Position numbers and translations under genes: made by a program
Part shown: positions 18,248 through 25,951 of the stretch, in pieces
How the letters are laid out: each line of letters opens with the position of its first letter
Position numbering within the stretch: the first letter of the stretch is position 1
Notes under the pieces: generated by a model
Databases searched by the model: none
What the model was told of the DNA's origin: nothing
What the model saw: the letters and a program-made list of their open reading frames with translations, nothing else
Assembly: GCF_030014955.1 (NCBI RefSeq)
Contig: NZ_JAGRPV010000001.1
Span: 6,200,001 to 6,264,000, forward strand
Reading direction: 5' to 3'
DNA from: Cohnella hashimotonis
Lineage (GTDB): Bacteria; Bacillota; Bacilli; Paenibacillales; Paenibacillaceae
Length of the DNA stretch: 64,000 nt

Positions 18248-19422
18248 CCGACACTCGCTCCTTTTTTGAGTTGCTCCAGATAATCGTCCACTTCAGCCAT
18301 CACAGCGCTCGCCCGTTCATGCATGGCGGTACGCGCCCTGGGCGCCCCGTCCTCCGGCAGCCGCCGAAGCCCCTCCTCCATGCCGACCCAACCGGCGATC
18401 ATATAGGGACTGACCGGCATTGGCCGGCTGCTCCTGAGCTGGGCGATCAGCTGCCGCTTGTTGGCTGAACCCGCCGACTCGATCCGTTCCAGCGCGGCGT
18501 TCGCGGCGGGAATCCGCTGCACGCGGTCTGCCCACAGCCGCTGGCATTCGTCGCTCAGCATGAAGGCTGCATAGGCGCGCAGCGCTGCGCTGCGCGGGGA
18601 CGAGAGCGCTCTGCACGGAAAGATGAGCCCGATTGAAGAGCACATCGATACGGCCGGCCGCCCCCCGATTGCCGGGATGGCCCCTACCGCCAGCTCGTCC
18701 CCAAGACGGCGACTCAGATAGTTGTAGATCCATTCGCCCGTCACGATCGCTCCGATGCGCCCCTCGGCGAACCGCTCGAGCAGCGTCGTCGCGCCGTCCA
18801 GGCTGGCGATCTTGCCGGACGCCAATCCGCGCCTCAGGAAAGCCAGCGCCTGCTCGGCGGCATCCGTATCCAGCGTGACAAGGCCGTCCGCCATCGGCCA
18901 GCCGCCGAACGCGGTCAGGAACGGGATGAAGCTGTAAGCTTGTCCTAGATCGATCCCAAGCGGTATGATCCCGGCTTCCCGCAGCCGCGCCGCGCCGCTC
19001 TCCAGCGCCTCCCAGGTCTGCGGCGCTTCGGGATAATGCGCCTTGTTGACGTAGAGGACGAGATGATTGCCCGTCAGCACGGGGACGCCGTACAGCCGCC
19101 CCCCGATCCGCATCGTGTCGAGCGCGGACGGCGCCACGAAGCCTTGCAGCATGGCTTCGTCCACTTCGGACAGGCGCGCCGCTTCCCAGTAGTTCGCCAT
19201 ATCCGAAGGGACCATCGCCATATCCGGCCCTGCGCCGTCCTCCGGCAGCCGCGTCAGCCGCCGGCCGAGGTCCGCGATGCTCATCGCCTCGGCCCGCACC
19301 CGTATCCCGTACCGTTCCTCGTACATCCGCCCGATTTCGTCCAGCACTTCGACCGAAGTGTCCCCAGGTCCGTCGAATTCGTGCCAGATCACCAGCTCGT
19401 CAACCGTTCTGCCTGCGCTCAT
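18244..19422 (-). CDS. Solute-binding-protein-like protein without signal peptide
   Basis: A 392-residue protein with the family-1 solute-binding fold (LVIWHEFDGPGD, then FAEGRIGAIVTGEWIYNYL, then a late FMLSDECQRLWADRVQRIP). It lacks any signal peptide or lipobox: the chain starts MSAGRTVDELVIWHEF, directly at the first strand of the fold. No permease lies beside it. It is the first gene of the five-gene NRPS operon and overlaps the reductase by four bases (ATGA). Possible roles are an intracellular sugar-holding or carrier component of biosynthesis, or a sensor. A mis-called start is unlikely because no hydrophobic segment is encoded upstream in frame. GGGGG lies about ten bases before the ATG. 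Confidence 0.8.
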   Translation of the reverse strand: MSAGRTVDELVIWHEFDGPGDTSVEVLDEIGRMYEERYGIRVRAEAMSIADLGRRLTRLPEDGAGPDMAMVPSDMANYWEAARLSEVDEAMLQGFVAPSALDTMRIGGRLYGVPVLTGNHLVLYVNKAHYPEAPQTWEALESGAARLREAGIIPLGIDLGQAYSFIPFLTAFGGWPMADGLVTLDTDAAEQALAFLRRGLASGKIASLDGATTLLERFAEGRIGAIVTGEWIYNYLSRRLGDELAVGAIPAIGGRPAVSMCSSIGLIFPCRALSSPRSAALRAYAAFMLSDECQRLWADRVQRIPAANAALERIESAGSANKRQLIAQLRSSRPMPVSPYMIAGWVGMEEGLRRLPEDGAPRARTAMHERASAVMAEVDDYLEQLKKGASVG

Positions 19423-19530
19423 GCGCCTCGTCCCCCTTGTTGGCTCGCAATACTGCCCGCTGACAGCGCGTGCGTCCTCTTTGCTACATGCCTCGCTTTA
19501 TTGACACACGTCCGCCCGAGAGCCGGTGAC

Positions 19531-19716
19531 AAATAAGTGCATATCTGCATCTTTTTTGATTCGAAACTTCGTTTTCCGGCGAATAACTGCAAAAACGCAG
19601 TTAATTCTCGTTCTATGCACGAATTTTAGCCGGTGGTGGCCAATTAACTGCACTTTTGCATTTATTTGCTCACGCAGCGAGCTTTTCTCCGCAAATAGAT
19701 GCATTTTTGCAGTTAT
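19531..19716. repeat. Cluster of four TGCA-type short inverted repeats
   Basis: Four related short palindromic units are packed into 186 bases, for example TAACTGC...GCAGTTA at 19584-19603 and AATAGATGCATTTTTGCAGTTAT at 19694-19716. The same style recurs at 46.37-46.55 kb and once near 8.6 kb, always between genes. Confidence 0.6.
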
Positions 19717-19746
19717 CGCTCTTGCTCTTGCTATGCTCTTGCCCTT

Positions 19747-19908
19747 GCTCTTGCTCTTGCTCTTGCTCTTGCTCTTGCTCTTGCTCTTGCTCTTGCTCTT
19801 GCTCTTGCTCTTGCTCTTGCTCTTGCTCTTGCTCTTGCTCTTGCTCTTGCTCTTGCTCTTGCTCTTGCTCTTGCTCTTGCTCTTGCTCTTGCTCTTGCTC
19901 TTGCTCTT
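19747..19908. repeat. Hexanucleotide tandem repeat (GCTCTT, 27 copies)
   Basis: GCTCTT is repeated 27 times without interruption, preceded by a few imperfect copies from about 19717. Because the unit is six bases, all frames read as Leu/Cys/Ser or Leu/Ala strings with no coding meaning. It is a likely slippage hot spot. Confidence 0.95.
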
Positions 19909-20078
19909 GCCCTTCCTATGCTCTTGCCCTTCCTATGCTCTTGCCCTTCCTATGCTCTTGCCCTTCCTATGCTCTTGCCCTTCCTATGCTCTTGCCCTTC
20001 CTATGCTCTTGCCCTTCCTATGCTCTTGCCCTTCCTATGCTCTTGCCCTTCCTATGCTCTTGCCCTTCCTATGCTCTT
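19909..20078. repeat. 17-bp tandem repeat, 10 copies
   Basis: The unit GCCCTTCCTATGCTCTT occurs ten times in perfect head-to-tail order, directly abutting the hexanucleotide run, from which it may have grown (it contains GCTCTT). The period is not a multiple of three, so it cannot be a conserved coding repeat. Confidence 0.95.
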
Positions 20079-20113
20079 GCCCTTTTTCCCTTCCCTCGTC
20101 TCCCGCCCTTGCC

Positions 20114-21178
20114 TCATCCGGCCTCTTCCGCAGCCCCTCCGCTCCACGGCTCGAACACGGTCTTGATCGCATCCGACGCCACCCGCTCTCCCGTGGCCGG
20201 ATCGTAGCCGAGCAGCTCGAGCACGGCCTGCTCGTGCTGCTCGAGGCCGTATCGGCCGGTCACCAGCCGATCGAGCTCCGGCATCGTCTCTGCGAGCTGC
20301 AGAGCAAGCGGAAACGTGCAGCGATATTCGCCCGCGCCGACGATGCTGATGCCGTTCTGGACGAGCCGGACCGGCGAGATCGAGTAGCGGTACGTGGCGT
20401 CGATGCCGAAGGGCACGATGCGCCCGCCCCGCCCGATCCAGCGCTCGGCGGTCTCCAGCTGGTTGCCGACCGCGTCGATGACGACGTCGAACCGACGGCC
20501 CCCGGCGATCCGCTCCACGACGACTTCAAGCTCGTCCGGACGGCAAGCCGCGTCCGCGATCCGCCGCGCAGCCGCAAGACGCGCCGGGTTCAGTTCCGTC
20601 GCCACCGTCAGGCGCGCGGTCGCCCGGCTCGCCATCTGGCAGAGCAGCCCCATCGGCCCCGAGCCGATGACCAGCACCGCGTCGTCCCGTTTGACCTGCG
20701 CCTCCTGAAGATTATGGAGCACGCAAGCCAGCGGCTCCACGAGCACGCCGCGCTCCCAGGACATGCCTTGCGGCAAGCGATGTACGAACCGCTCCTCGGA
20801 CACGTAGTAGCGGGCGAACGTGCCCGGCGCGTTGAGCCCCGCGATCGCCATGCCGCCGTCATGACCGATGCAGAGATGCGGCATCTCCCGCCTGCAATAT
20901 TCGCAGGTTCCGCAGCTCCAGTTCGGGTCGATGACAACGCGGTCGCCGACCCGCAGCCGGCGGACCGCCCGTCCGGTCTCGACGACCGTGCCGACCGCCT
21001 CATGCCCGCGCGTCACATGCGGCACGCCTTCCTCCCTGCCTGCGACGACGGCTAGGTCCGTACCGCATATACCGGTCAGCTCGATACGGATCTTGACCTG
21101 CGTCGGCGCGGTGACCGCAGGCTCGGCGACCGCCGTCAGCTCCAGCTTGCCTGCAGGCGTCCACTGGAGCGCATTCAT
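20114..21178 (-). CDS. Zinc-containing medium-chain alcohol/polyol dehydrogenase
   Basis: A 354-residue medium-chain dehydrogenase. A catalytic-zinc Cys is in the motif GICGTD, with the HE pair in TRGHEAVG. Four structural-zinc cysteines occur in the CGTCEYCRREMPHLC segment, and the NAD(P)-binding Rossmann turn is VLVIGSGPMGLLCQM. The length is normal. The true start is the ATG at 21178, overlapping the stop of the neopullulanase gene as ATGA, so the two are translationally coupled. Likely function: oxidation or reduction of a sugar or polyol released by the neighbouring glycosidase. The substrate is not defined. Confidence 0.88.
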   Translation of the reverse strand: MNALQWTPAGKLELTAVAEPAVTAPTQVKIRIELTGICGTDLAVVAGREEGVPHVTRGHEAVGTVVETGRAVRRLRVGDRVVIDPNWSCGTCEYCRREMPHLCIGHDGGMAIAGLNAPGTFARYYVSEERFVHRLPQGMSWERGVLVEPLACVLHNLQEAQVKRDDAVLVIGSGPMGLLCQMASRATARLTVATELNPARLAAARRIADAACRPDELEVVVERIAGGRRFDVVIDAVGNQLETAERWIGRGGRIVPFGIDATYRYSISPVRLVQNGISIVGAGEYRCTFPLALQLAETMPELDRLVTGRYGLEQHEQAVLELLGYDPATGERVASDAIKTVFEPWSGGAAEEAG

Positions 21179-22974
21179 GCCGGCGCCCCCTTCCGTACGC
21201 GGTGCCTCAGCACTGCGCAGCCGTAAGGTCCGAGCGGCAGCTCGAGCCCGCCGCCATCGGGCAGGCGGACTTCGCCGGTGCGCAGCTCCTCCCACGCTTC
21301 GACCCACGTTTCGCCCCCCGCTTCGTCGCCCGCGACAGACTGCTCGGACGCGAACCGAATCGTCTGCGGCTGTTCGCCGACGTTGAAGGCCACGACGATC
21401 CGCTCGTCTCCGGCATAGCGCTCGTAGGCCAGCGCGCTTCCGCCGGCCGGGGCATGCAGAAAGCGGATACCGCCGCCGCGAAGCGCGCCGTGCGCCCGGC
21501 GCAGCGCGATCATGTCCCTGTAGAACGCGAACAGCTCCCGATTTTGCGCCTCCGGCTCCCAGACCATGCAGCGCCGATTGTCCGGATCGTTTTCCCCGCT
21601 CATGCCGATCTCGTCCCCGTAGTAAATGCAGGGTGCGCCTATATAGGTGAACTGGAACAGCACCGCGAGCCTCATTCTCGCCTCGTCCCCGCCGCATAGC
21701 GTCAGCAGGCGCGCTGTGTCGTGACTGCCGAGCAGTTGAAAAGAAGCCTCGCATACTTGCTGCGGGTACATGGCGAGCTGCTGCGAGACGATGTTCGCGA
21801 ACGTCTCTGCGTCGATCGTGCGGGATGCGAAAAACTTGATCGCCAGATCCCGCACCGGATAATCCATCACGGCGTCGAGCTGGTCGCCCCCGAGCCAGGC
21901 CATCGCGTCGTGGAAAATCTCGCCGAGCAAGTAGGCGTCGGGCTTGACCGCCTTCACCGTCTCGCGCAGCCTGCGCCAGAAGCGGTGGTCGACCTCGTTG
22001 GCCACGTCGAGCCGGAAGCCGTCGATATCGGCCTCGCGCAGCCAGTAAGACGCCACTTGCAGCAGATAGTCCGCCGTCTCGGGATGGGATACGTTAAGCT
22101 TGGGCAGATCGGCCTCGTAGCCGAAGGTCTCGTAGACTAGAGAGACACCCGTGTCAGGATCGGCCCAGCGCAACACGCGGAACCAGTCGGCGTACCGCGA
22201 TGCCGGACCGCGCTCCAGCACGTCCTGGAAAGGCGGGAACCGGCTGCCTGTATGGTTGAACACGAAGTCGAGCAGCACGCGAATGCCGCGCGCATGGCAG
22301 GCTTCGACCAGCGCCTTGAGCGTCTCGACCGTCCCGAACTGCGGGTCGACCGCATAATAGTTCTCCGTATCGTACTTGTGGCTCGACGGCGCCTGGAACA
22401 GCGGCGTAAAGTAAATCGCGTCCACCCCCAGCGCCGTCAGATGATCGAGCTTGTCCAGGACGCCGGACAGATCGCCGCCGAACGCGTTCTGTTTGGTCGG
22501 CGCGCTTCCCCAAGGCTCGAACGTCCCGGCCGCCACCGCGCCGCTCCTGGCGAAGCGGTCCGGGAAGATCTGATAGAACACGGCGTCCTTCACCCATCCG
22601 GGCGGACGGATGGCATCATCCGGGTTCATATACGGGTATTCGAAATTGCCGAACGATTCCTCCGGCGGCTGCTCTCCCAGCCAGCGTTCGCCGAAGTAAA
22701 TCCGCTCCCGGCCGGATCCGAGCAGGAAGCGGTAGCTGAGCCTCCGCGTCCCGACTGCGAGATCGGCCTCCCAATAGTCGTACAGCGAATCGGAAAGCCT
22801 TATGGTCATGGGCGTGCGGCACTCGGTGCCGTGCCAGTCGTATTTGTCTCCATAGCAGACGACAGCTTCGTCGATATCGCCGCGGGCCGTCCGCAGCCTC
22901 ACCCGCACATGCGCGTCGTCGTACATAAAGGCCCAATTCTGCTTGTGGCGATGATAGAGCGCTCCTCGGTTCAT
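21175..22974 (-). CDS. Neopullulanase/cyclomaltodextrinase-type alpha-glycosidase (GH13), paralogue 2
   Basis: A 599-residue cytoplasmic GH13_20-type enzyme with an N-terminal CBM34-like domain. The nucleophile Asp is in [15 protein letters not shown], the acid/base Glu in LGEIFHD and the third Asp in LLGSHDTARL. It closely resembles the enzyme at 6652-8454 along its whole length and even in its 5' leader. The open frame extends to 23124, but the ATG at 22974 is preceded by AAGGAGGAGG and matches the paralogue N-terminus. It is cotranscribed with the zinc dehydrogenase. Expected role: breakdown of imported maltodextrin, cyclodextrin or related oligosaccharides. Confidence 0.92.
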   Translation of the reverse strand: MNRGALYHRHKQNWAFMYDDAHVRVRLRTARGDIDEAVVCYGDKYDWHGTECRTPMTIRLSDSLYDYWEADLAVGTRRLSYRFLLGSGRERIYFGERWLGEQPPEESFGNFEYPYMNPDDAIRPPGWVKDAVFYQIFPDRFARSGAVAAGTFEPWGSAPTKQNAFGGDLSGVLDKLDHLTALGVDAIYFTPLFQAPSSHKYDTENYYAVDPQFGTVETLKALVEACHARGIRVLLDFVFNHTGSRFPPFQDVLERGPASRYADWFRVLRWADPDTGVSLVYETFGYEADLPKLNVSHPETADYLLQVASYWLREADIDGFRLDVANEVDHRFWRRLRETVKAVKPDAYLLGEIFHDAMAWLGGDQLDAVMDYPVRDLAIKFFASRTIDAETFANIVSQQLAMYPQQVCEASFQLLGSHDTARLLTLCGGDEARMRLAVLFQFTYIGAPCIYYGDEIGMSGENDPDNRRCMVWEPEAQNRELFAFYRDMIALRRAHGALRGGGIRFLHAPAGGSALAYERYAGDERIVVAFNVGEQPQTIRFASEQSVAGDEAGGETWVEAWEELRTGEVRLPDGGGLELPLGPYGCAVLRHRVRKGAPA

Positions 22975-23063
22975 CTCCGTCCTCCTCCTTGAATCTTGGG
23001 CATCGAACAGAAAGCGTGTATGGCGAAAATACCAAACGTCATCCCCTCCCGGGCCCGAAAACG

Positions 23064-23133
23064 AAAAAAAGGCACAACCCCGCCGAGCGCTCGAGGTTGT
23101 ACCTTTCGGTAACATGGCCTTCAATTTTTCCAG
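23064..23133 (-). ncRNA. Leader RNA with terminator-like hairpin upstream of GH13 paralogue 2
   Basis: In the transcript, GGTACAACCTC (complement of 23093-23103) pairs with GGGGTTGTGCC (complement of 23071-23081) over 11 positions with two G-U pairs and an 11-base loop. Seven T follow (23064-23070). An upstream hairpin, TGTTACC-GAAA-GGTACA (23098-23114), shares the left arm, so the two exclude each other. The leader aligns without gaps to that at 6551-6618, and the upstream stem changes on both sides (TGAA/TTCA versus TGTTA/TACA), consistent with a conserved structure. The coding start is 90 bases downstream. Confidence 0.6.
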
Positions 23134-23162
23134 ATTGTAGCACTATATTTTTGCTTTTTCAA
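23134..23162 (-). promoter_or_regulatory. Predicted sigma-A promoter of the second neopullulanase operon
   Basis: On the minus strand, TTGAAA (23157-23162) and TACAAT (23134-23139) are separated by exactly 17 A/T-rich bases. Transcription would start near 23127 and run through the leader hairpin. Confidence 0.75.
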
Positions 23163-23424
23163 TATCCTATTTTGTCATCATTCGCCATTCGGAAAAATAC
23201 GACAAATGCTGCAAAGCGCACTGCGATGCGGATTTCGTGGCGCAATCGACCGGAAGTCCTAGCCGCCAACTGTCGAAAAAGTGCCGAAACCACGACCAAA
23301 ATTGAATTCCATTAATTGAAAGTTATTGGAATCTAAAGTTTGATAGCCAAGGTATCGCTACCGCATTCGACGATTCACGTTGCCCGCACAAGAAAACCGG
23401 TTTCCTTATAATTTCTATAATGTT
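23163..23424. other. Intergenic, nothing recognised
   Basis: About 260 bases of lower-GC sequence between the neopullulanase promoter and the terminator of the upstream operon. No gene, repeat or clear site was seen. Confidence 0.5.
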
Positions 23425-23472
23425 AAAAAAACGGCGGCGGCGCGGAAGCGATTCGCTCCCTCACCGCCGCCG
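23425..23472 (-). terminator. Intrinsic terminator of the maltodextrin operon
   Basis: On the minus strand a GC-rich stem (CGGCGGCGG with CCGCCGCCG, 23432-23440 and 23464-23472) encloses a smaller stem. It ends in a run of T (23425-23431 read as A on the plus strand), just downstream of the esterase gene. Confidence 0.8.
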
Positions 23473-23485
23473 CTATGCGACAGCT

Positions 23486-24544
23486 TCAATCTGCTGGCGG
23501 CCATACCGCATGCGCCGTTAGGCCTTCAAAAGAATAGGCCGCCTGTACCGAATCCGCTTCGTCGCCCCGAACGATGCCGCCGGCGTCGACGCGCGCGACA
23601 CGCCCAACGGGCCCGGAAGCCGCAAAGCCCCCGCCCAGCGGGGTGAGGCGCAGCCCGCCGGCGTACGATGCCGCCGGCACGAAGCGTCCGATCGCGTCCG
23701 CGCCGTGCAGGGCCGTCGCCGACGCCGGCGTGATGCTGACGTCCGCCAGCTCGCCTGGCTGCCCGAAGAAGTGCAGCAGCGGCAGCGCGACGCGCGCCTC
23801 CCAATCCGCTTCCGTATGCGCGGCCTCGGGATCGAAATAATACGCCAGCTGCCGATTCGGCTCGTAGCCGGCCTCGAGCAGCTCGTCGACGAGACCCTGG
23901 ACATGCTTTTCCAGGATCAAAGTCCCCTCCCGGCCCCCGGTATCGATCCAGATCTTATGGAGCGGCGGCCTGCCCGCAAACCTGGCGTACACGCGCGTCT
24001 CCGAGAGATTCTCCGGGTTCACGTAGTACAAGTACGGCGACATGATGCCGATCATGCCGTATACGTCTGGTCTTCGCATCCCGATATGGTAGGTGACCTG
24101 GCCGCCGCGCGACGATCCGAGCAAACCGGTATGCGCCGGACCGGTCTTCGTCCGCAGCACCGCATCGATATAAGGCTTGAGCTCTTCGATGAGGAAGCGT
24201 TCGTATAGCTCGCCCTTCGGCGTAATGTCCATTTTGTCGCGGGCGTAATCGACGCCGTCGAGCGCATGCGTGTACTCGTCGGCGCGCGCCATTTCCATAT
24301 TGGCAGCCCCGACCATGACGATCTCCTCGATCCGGCCCTCTGCGATCAGCCGGTCGGCGACCCGATGAAGGTTCCATGATTGCCCGTTGTAGGCGGGATG
24401 GAACACATTCTGGCCGTCGTGCAAATAGAGCACGGGATAGCGCCGGTCTACGTTCAGTCCGTAGCTTGGCGGCAGATAAATGTAGATGTCCCGCTCGTTG
24501 TCCAGCAGCTCGGAACGGTACTTGTCGATGCGGAGCAGCGTCAT
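23486..24544 (-). CDS. Esterase D-type alpha/beta hydrolase
   Basis: A 352-residue hydrolase related to the esterase D/enterochelin-esterase family. The nucleophile elbow is GSSRGG (in HTGLLGSSRGGQVTY), and an upstream block RRYPVLYLHDGQNVF is typical of the family. The C-terminal 80 residues form an extra Gly/Ala-rich segment. Without a signal peptide it should act in the cytoplasm. It starts at an ATG overlapping the stop of the next esterase gene (ATGA), so the open frame upstream is not used. Together with its paralogue it ends the maltodextrin importer operon, suggesting removal of acyl groups from an imported oligosaccharide, or hydrolysis of an ester made locally. Confidence 0.8.
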   Translation of the reverse strand: MTLLRIDKYRSELLDNERDIYIYLPPSYGLNVDRRYPVLYLHDGQNVFHPAYNGQSWNLHRVADRLIAEGRIEEIVMVGAANMEMARADEYTHALDGVDYARDKMDITPKGELYERFLIEELKPYIDAVLRTKTGPAHTGLLGSSRGGQVTYHIGMRRPDVYGMIGIMSPYLYYVNPENLSETRVYARFAGRPPLHKIWIDTGGREGTLILEKHVQGLVDELLEAGYEPNRQLAYYFDPEAAHTEADWEARVALPLLHFFGQPGELADVSITPASATALHGADAIGRFVPAASYAGGLRLTPLGGGFAASGPVGRVARVDAGGIVRGDEADSVQAAYSFEGLTAHAVWPPAD

Positions 24545-25914
24545 GCGGTCTCCCCCTCTTCGGCGGTCTCTTCGCTGCCGCGCGGCAGCATGTCGATCCA
24601 GCCCTTCACTTTGTATTCGACGTGCAGCCCCTCCTCCGCACGTAGCAGCCGGTAAGGCGCTTTCCGTCCGCGCTCGTCGCATTCTTCGCAGCCCATGCCG
24701 CGGGAAATGCGGAATTCGACGGCGAACCCGCGGGGAAGCGCGAACGTGCCTCCGTACAGCCGCGGACCGATCTTCGGCAGCTCGATGCCCGCATAGATCC
24801 GGTCGGTATCGGGCGTATCGGCCGGCACTTCGACGCGGAAGCCGACCCGCACGTTTTGCGGGAGGCCGGCGACGACCGCCACTGCCTTGGTGAACGTCTG
24901 TTGAGCCGCATTCGTGTACGACACCTCCGCGATGCCTTCCTCGCGGGGCACGATCGTACCGTCCGGCAGCACCGAGAGTACCGACGGCGGGGATACGCCG
25001 TACGTTCCGTCCAGGTTCGTTGCGGCAAAGCCGCTGTCATATTCGTCGACCGCATTAAAGTATACGGGCGTCCCCATCAATCCGACGGCATCCGGCCCCT
25101 GCAGCTGCGAGCGGATCACGCGTCCCGGCTGCCCGAACAGGAAGATCAGCGGCTCGTGCAGCCGGGCTGCCCAGTCCTTCTGGTAATGGCCGGACTCCCG
25201 GATAAAATGGTACATCAGATCGATTCCGGGACGGAACCCGGATTCGATCATGGCGCCGACCACCGTCCGCACATGCCGCTCCATTACCGTAAAGCCTTCT
25301 GCGCCGCCGACATCCATCCAAATGCGGATCGGCGGCTTAAAGCGATGAATCTCGCTAAGCCACAGCTCCTGCCCCTGGCTTTGATCAGGCCGGACAAAAA
25401 ACGGGCACAGCGCGCCGACGAGCCCGAACGTCTCCGGACGGCGGAAACCCAGATTGTACGCCAGCAGACCGCCGGCCGACGACCCGAGCACGCCGGTATG
25501 GGCGGCCTCCGGCAGCGTCCGGTATTTGCGGTCGATAAACGGCTTGACCTCCTCCGCCAGGAAGCGCTCGTAAAGGTCGCCTTGCGCGCCTTGGCCGAAC
25601 ACCTCCTCGAGCCAAGGCACCGGGTGCATGTACTCGGCCACCCGCGCGCCGGTCACGTGAGCCACGCCGACGATAATAATCGGGCGGATCCGTCCTTCGG
25701 CGATCAGGCGGTCCGCGATCTTGTGGGCCTCCCAGGAGCCCCCGCGGTTGTCCGCGGCAAATACATGCTGTCCATCCTGCATATACAGCACCGGGTAGCG
25801 GACGTCTTCGTTCGCCGCCTCCCCGTAGCCGTCGGGCAAGTAGACGTACAGCTCTCTCTCGTTGTTCAAAAATTCAGACCGGAATCCGGCCAGCGTGACG
25901 ATCTTCGACGGCAT
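24541..25914 (-). CDS. Esterase D-type hydrolase with C-terminal CBM20-like domain
   Basis: A 457-residue paralogue of the downstream hydrolase. The elbow is GSSAGG (HTGVLGSSAGGLLAY), and RYPVLYMQDGQHVF is shared with the paralogue. After about residue 290 comes a Big-2-like stretch, then a beta-sandwich resembling CBM20 starch-binding domains (VRVGFRVEVPADTPDTDRIY, ending in VEYKVKGW). A starch-type binding domain fits the maltodextrin importer of the same operon. No signal peptide was found, which is odd for a polysaccharide-binding protein. AAGGAGGG lies six bases before the ATG at 25914. Confidence 0.78.
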   Translation of the reverse strand: MPSKIVTLAGFRSEFLNNERELYVYLPDGYGEAANEDVRYPVLYMQDGQHVFAADNRGGSWEAHKIADRLIAEGRIRPIIIVGVAHVTGARVAEYMHPVPWLEEVFGQGAQGDLYERFLAEEVKPFIDRKYRTLPEAAHTGVLGSSAGGLLAYNLGFRRPETFGLVGALCPFFVRPDQSQGQELWLSEIHRFKPPIRIWMDVGGAEGFTVMERHVRTVVGAMIESGFRPGIDLMYHFIRESGHYQKDWAARLHEPLIFLFGQPGRVIRSQLQGPDAVGLMGTPVYFNAVDEYDSGFAATNLDGTYGVSPPSVLSVLPDGTIVPREEGIAEVSYTNAAQQTFTKAVAVVAGLPQNVRVGFRVEVPADTPDTDRIYAGIELPKIGPRLYGGTFALPRGFAVEFRISRGMGCEECDERGRKAPYRLLRAEEGLHVEYKVKGWIDMLPRGSEETAEEGETA

Positions 25915-25951
25915 GACGCCCTCCTTTGCGCGCCCGGGGCGCGTGTAATGG

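Larger units (their letters stand above)
19423..20113. other. Intergenic repeat-rich region
   Basis: This is the gap between the first gene of the NRPS operon and the zinc dehydrogenase. It contains four TGCA-type inverted repeats (19531-19716), then a hexanucleotide run and a 17-bp tandem repeat (19747-20079). Long open frames in all plus-strand phases come from the repeats and are not genes. No convincing promoter for the NRPS operon could be picked. Confidence 0.6.

Noticed and set aside
19526..21055. Long plus-strand open frames over the simple repeats
   Set aside because: They consist of Leu/Cys/Ser strings from the hexamer repeat, with no ribosome site, and run antisense through the zinc dehydrogenase.
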